A DNA stretch of 64,000 nt from Gordius sp. MW1 (lineage: Eukaryota; Nematomorpha; Gordioida; Gordea; Gordiidae), in assembly GCA_964036665.1 (NCBI GenBank), contig OZ038526.1, positions 13,578,001-13,642,000 on the forward strand, written 5' to 3'. How positions within the stretch are numbered: position 1 is the stretch's first letter; the number at the start of each line of letters is the position of its first letter. The notes beneath the pieces were generated by a model. It saw only the letters and a list, made by a program, of their open reading frames with translations. It searched no databases and was not told the origin of the DNA. Shown here one piece after another: positions 63,058 to 64,000 of this stretch. Made by a program: the position numbers and the translations under genes.

Positions 63058-64000
63058 ATTTTTCTTTGAACCGTATTCATCCGATGAAAGTTGTCGTTTT
63101 CAGACGTGGTTTCTATGATCCCAAGTAAAAATTTATCAGAATCTAAAAACTATTACTTTGAAATCATGATCGCATAGAGCAGTTTTCAAAAATTAAGCAC
63201 TGACGTTGCGATACAACAAACTAATCGCAACAATAAAACCTTGTCTTTTGTCAAAATGATAGTTCCCGCAGCTTAAAACCTCTTTTCGGAAATTAATCGA
63301 GGATAATAGGATTCTCAAATTGGCTTACTTTTATATATTTTTTCATGCTCTTTCACATAGAATCGAAAAAAATAAATATTTTTACCTCAAAATGTTTCAC
63401 ATATTTTTCTTTGAAACGTATTCATCCGATGAAAGTTGTCGTATTCAGACGTGGTTTCTATGATGCCAAGTAAAAATTTATCAGAATCTAAAAACGATTA
63501 CTTTGAAATCATGATCGCATAGAGCAGTTTTCAAAAATTAAGCACTCACGTTGCGATACAACAAACTAATCGCAACAATAAAACGTTGTCTTTTGTCAAA
63601 ATGATAGTTCTCGCCGCTTAAAACCTCTTTTCGGAAATCAATCGAGGATAATAGGATTCTCAAATTGGCTTACTTTTATATATTTTTTTATGCTCATTCA
63701 CAGAGAATCGAAAAAAACAAATATTTTTACCTCAAAATTTTTCACATATTTTTCTTTGAACCGTATTCATCCGATGAAAGTTGTCGTTTTCAGACGTGGT
63801 TTCTATGATCCCAAGTAAAAATTTATCAGAATCTAAAAACTATTACTTTGAAATCATGATCGCATAGAGCAGTTTTCAAAATTTAAGCACTCACGTTGCG
63901 ATACAACAAACTAATCGCAACAATAAAACGTTGTCTTTTGTCAAAATGATAGTTCTCGCCGCTTAAAACCTCTTTTCGGAAATCAATCGAGGAAGAGGAT
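63058..64000 (+). repeat. Monomers M184-M186, array continues past the right edge
   Basis: M184 (63058) has GCACTGACG, AAACCTTGTC, GTTCCCGC and GGAAATTAATCG. M185 (63403) has TTTGAAACG, CGTATTCAGACG, GATGCCAAG and GCTCATTCACAGAG. M186 (63748) is cut at 253 bp and ends GAGGAAGAGGAT, where consensus has GAGGATAATAGGAT. The array shows no sign of ending. Confidence 0.9.

Larger units (their letters stand above)
1..64000. repeat. Satellite DNA array, 345-bp monomer, 185 full copies plus one partial
   Basis: Every base of the window belongs to head-to-tail copies of one 345-bp AT-rich monomer, apart from two insertions near 43.2 and 44.7 kb. Landmarks such as GAACCGTATTCATCCGATG, CACTCACGTTGCGATACAAC and ACGTTGTCTTTTGTCAAAAT recur about every 345 bases on the plus strand. 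No monomer is inverted. Average spacing is 344.6 bp (63747 bases over 185 copies). Monomers differ by a few substitutions and short indels, and neighbouring groups repeat as higher-order units. No gene, RNA gene or complete mobile element interrupts the array. Such a structure is typical of centromeric or pericentromeric heterochromatin in eukaryotes; that location is inferred. I do not recognise the satellite family. Confidence 0.98.

Noticed and set aside
1..64000. CRISPR-like regular repetition
   Set aside because: The 345-bp units abut directly, with no unique spacers and no short repeat between unlike sequences. No cas-like gene is present.
1..64000. Naming the satellite as a known family (for example beetle TCAST or plant holocentromere repeats)
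   Set aside because: Length and composition are in the range of several families, but I cannot confirm sequence identity from memory. A repeat-library search is required.

Overview
The window is one uninterrupted satellite DNA array. I phased it by eye on the landmark ATTTTTCTTTGAACC. It resolves into 185 complete monomers plus one partial monomer at the right edge (63748-64000), all head to tail in the same orientation. They are called M1 to M186 below. The consensus monomer is 345 bp; single monomers run from 329 to 346 bp, apart from two carrying an insertion (465 and 464 bp). The monomer at 17083-17427 reads as the consensus at every position. By hand count the consensus is about 31% G+C with 13 CpGs, more than base composition predicts. 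I see no protein-coding gene, tRNA, rRNA, CRISPR array, or complete transposable element on either strand.

Organism: a long AT-rich array of this kind points to a eukaryotic centromeric or pericentromeric region. Preserved CpGs and a monomer near two nucleosome lengths fit an insect or other invertebrate better than a heavily methylated plant or vertebrate genome. That is inference; I cannot name the species or match the satellite to a published family.

Layout: diagnostic substitutions and small indels show local higher-order repeats (HORs) nested in the basic 345-bp period. (1) 1-9931: five-monomer HOR of 1703-1713 bp, with shortened monomer types A and B. (2) 9932-17082: four- and five-monomer units with a 10-bp deletion monomer. 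(3) 17083-20527: near-consensus. (4) 20528-22891: three-monomer unit of 1024 bp, then two monomers sharing a 14-bp deletion. (5) 22892-28039: five-monomer HOR of 1715 bp. (6) 28040-42847: mosaic with a six-monomer HOR (2063 bp), a 2067-bp block repeated 7573 bp away, and a ten-monomer shift (3440 bp). (7) 42848-45155: a four-monomer block duplicated together with an unrelated insertion of about 127 bp. (8) 45156-53431: eight-monomer (about 2760 bp) and six-monomer (2070 bp) units. (9) 53432-58941: a four-monomer motif recurring at 4- and 8-monomer spacing. (10) 58942-63057: a six-monomer unit of 2058 bp duplicated in tandem with no difference I could see, then 63058-64000 leaving the window.

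Nothing here acts as a gene set. The content is a record of unequal exchange and conversion in a satellite. Recurrent sequence elements inside the monomer are an 8-bp inverted repeat, a minus-strand TATAAAAG match, and a possible ancient half-monomer (about 172 bp) substructure. I did not find a new enzymatic or defence system. The unusual items are the insertion amplified with its HOR, the abrupt changes in HOR register, and the stretch of exactly 345-bp spacing from 47222 to 54121.
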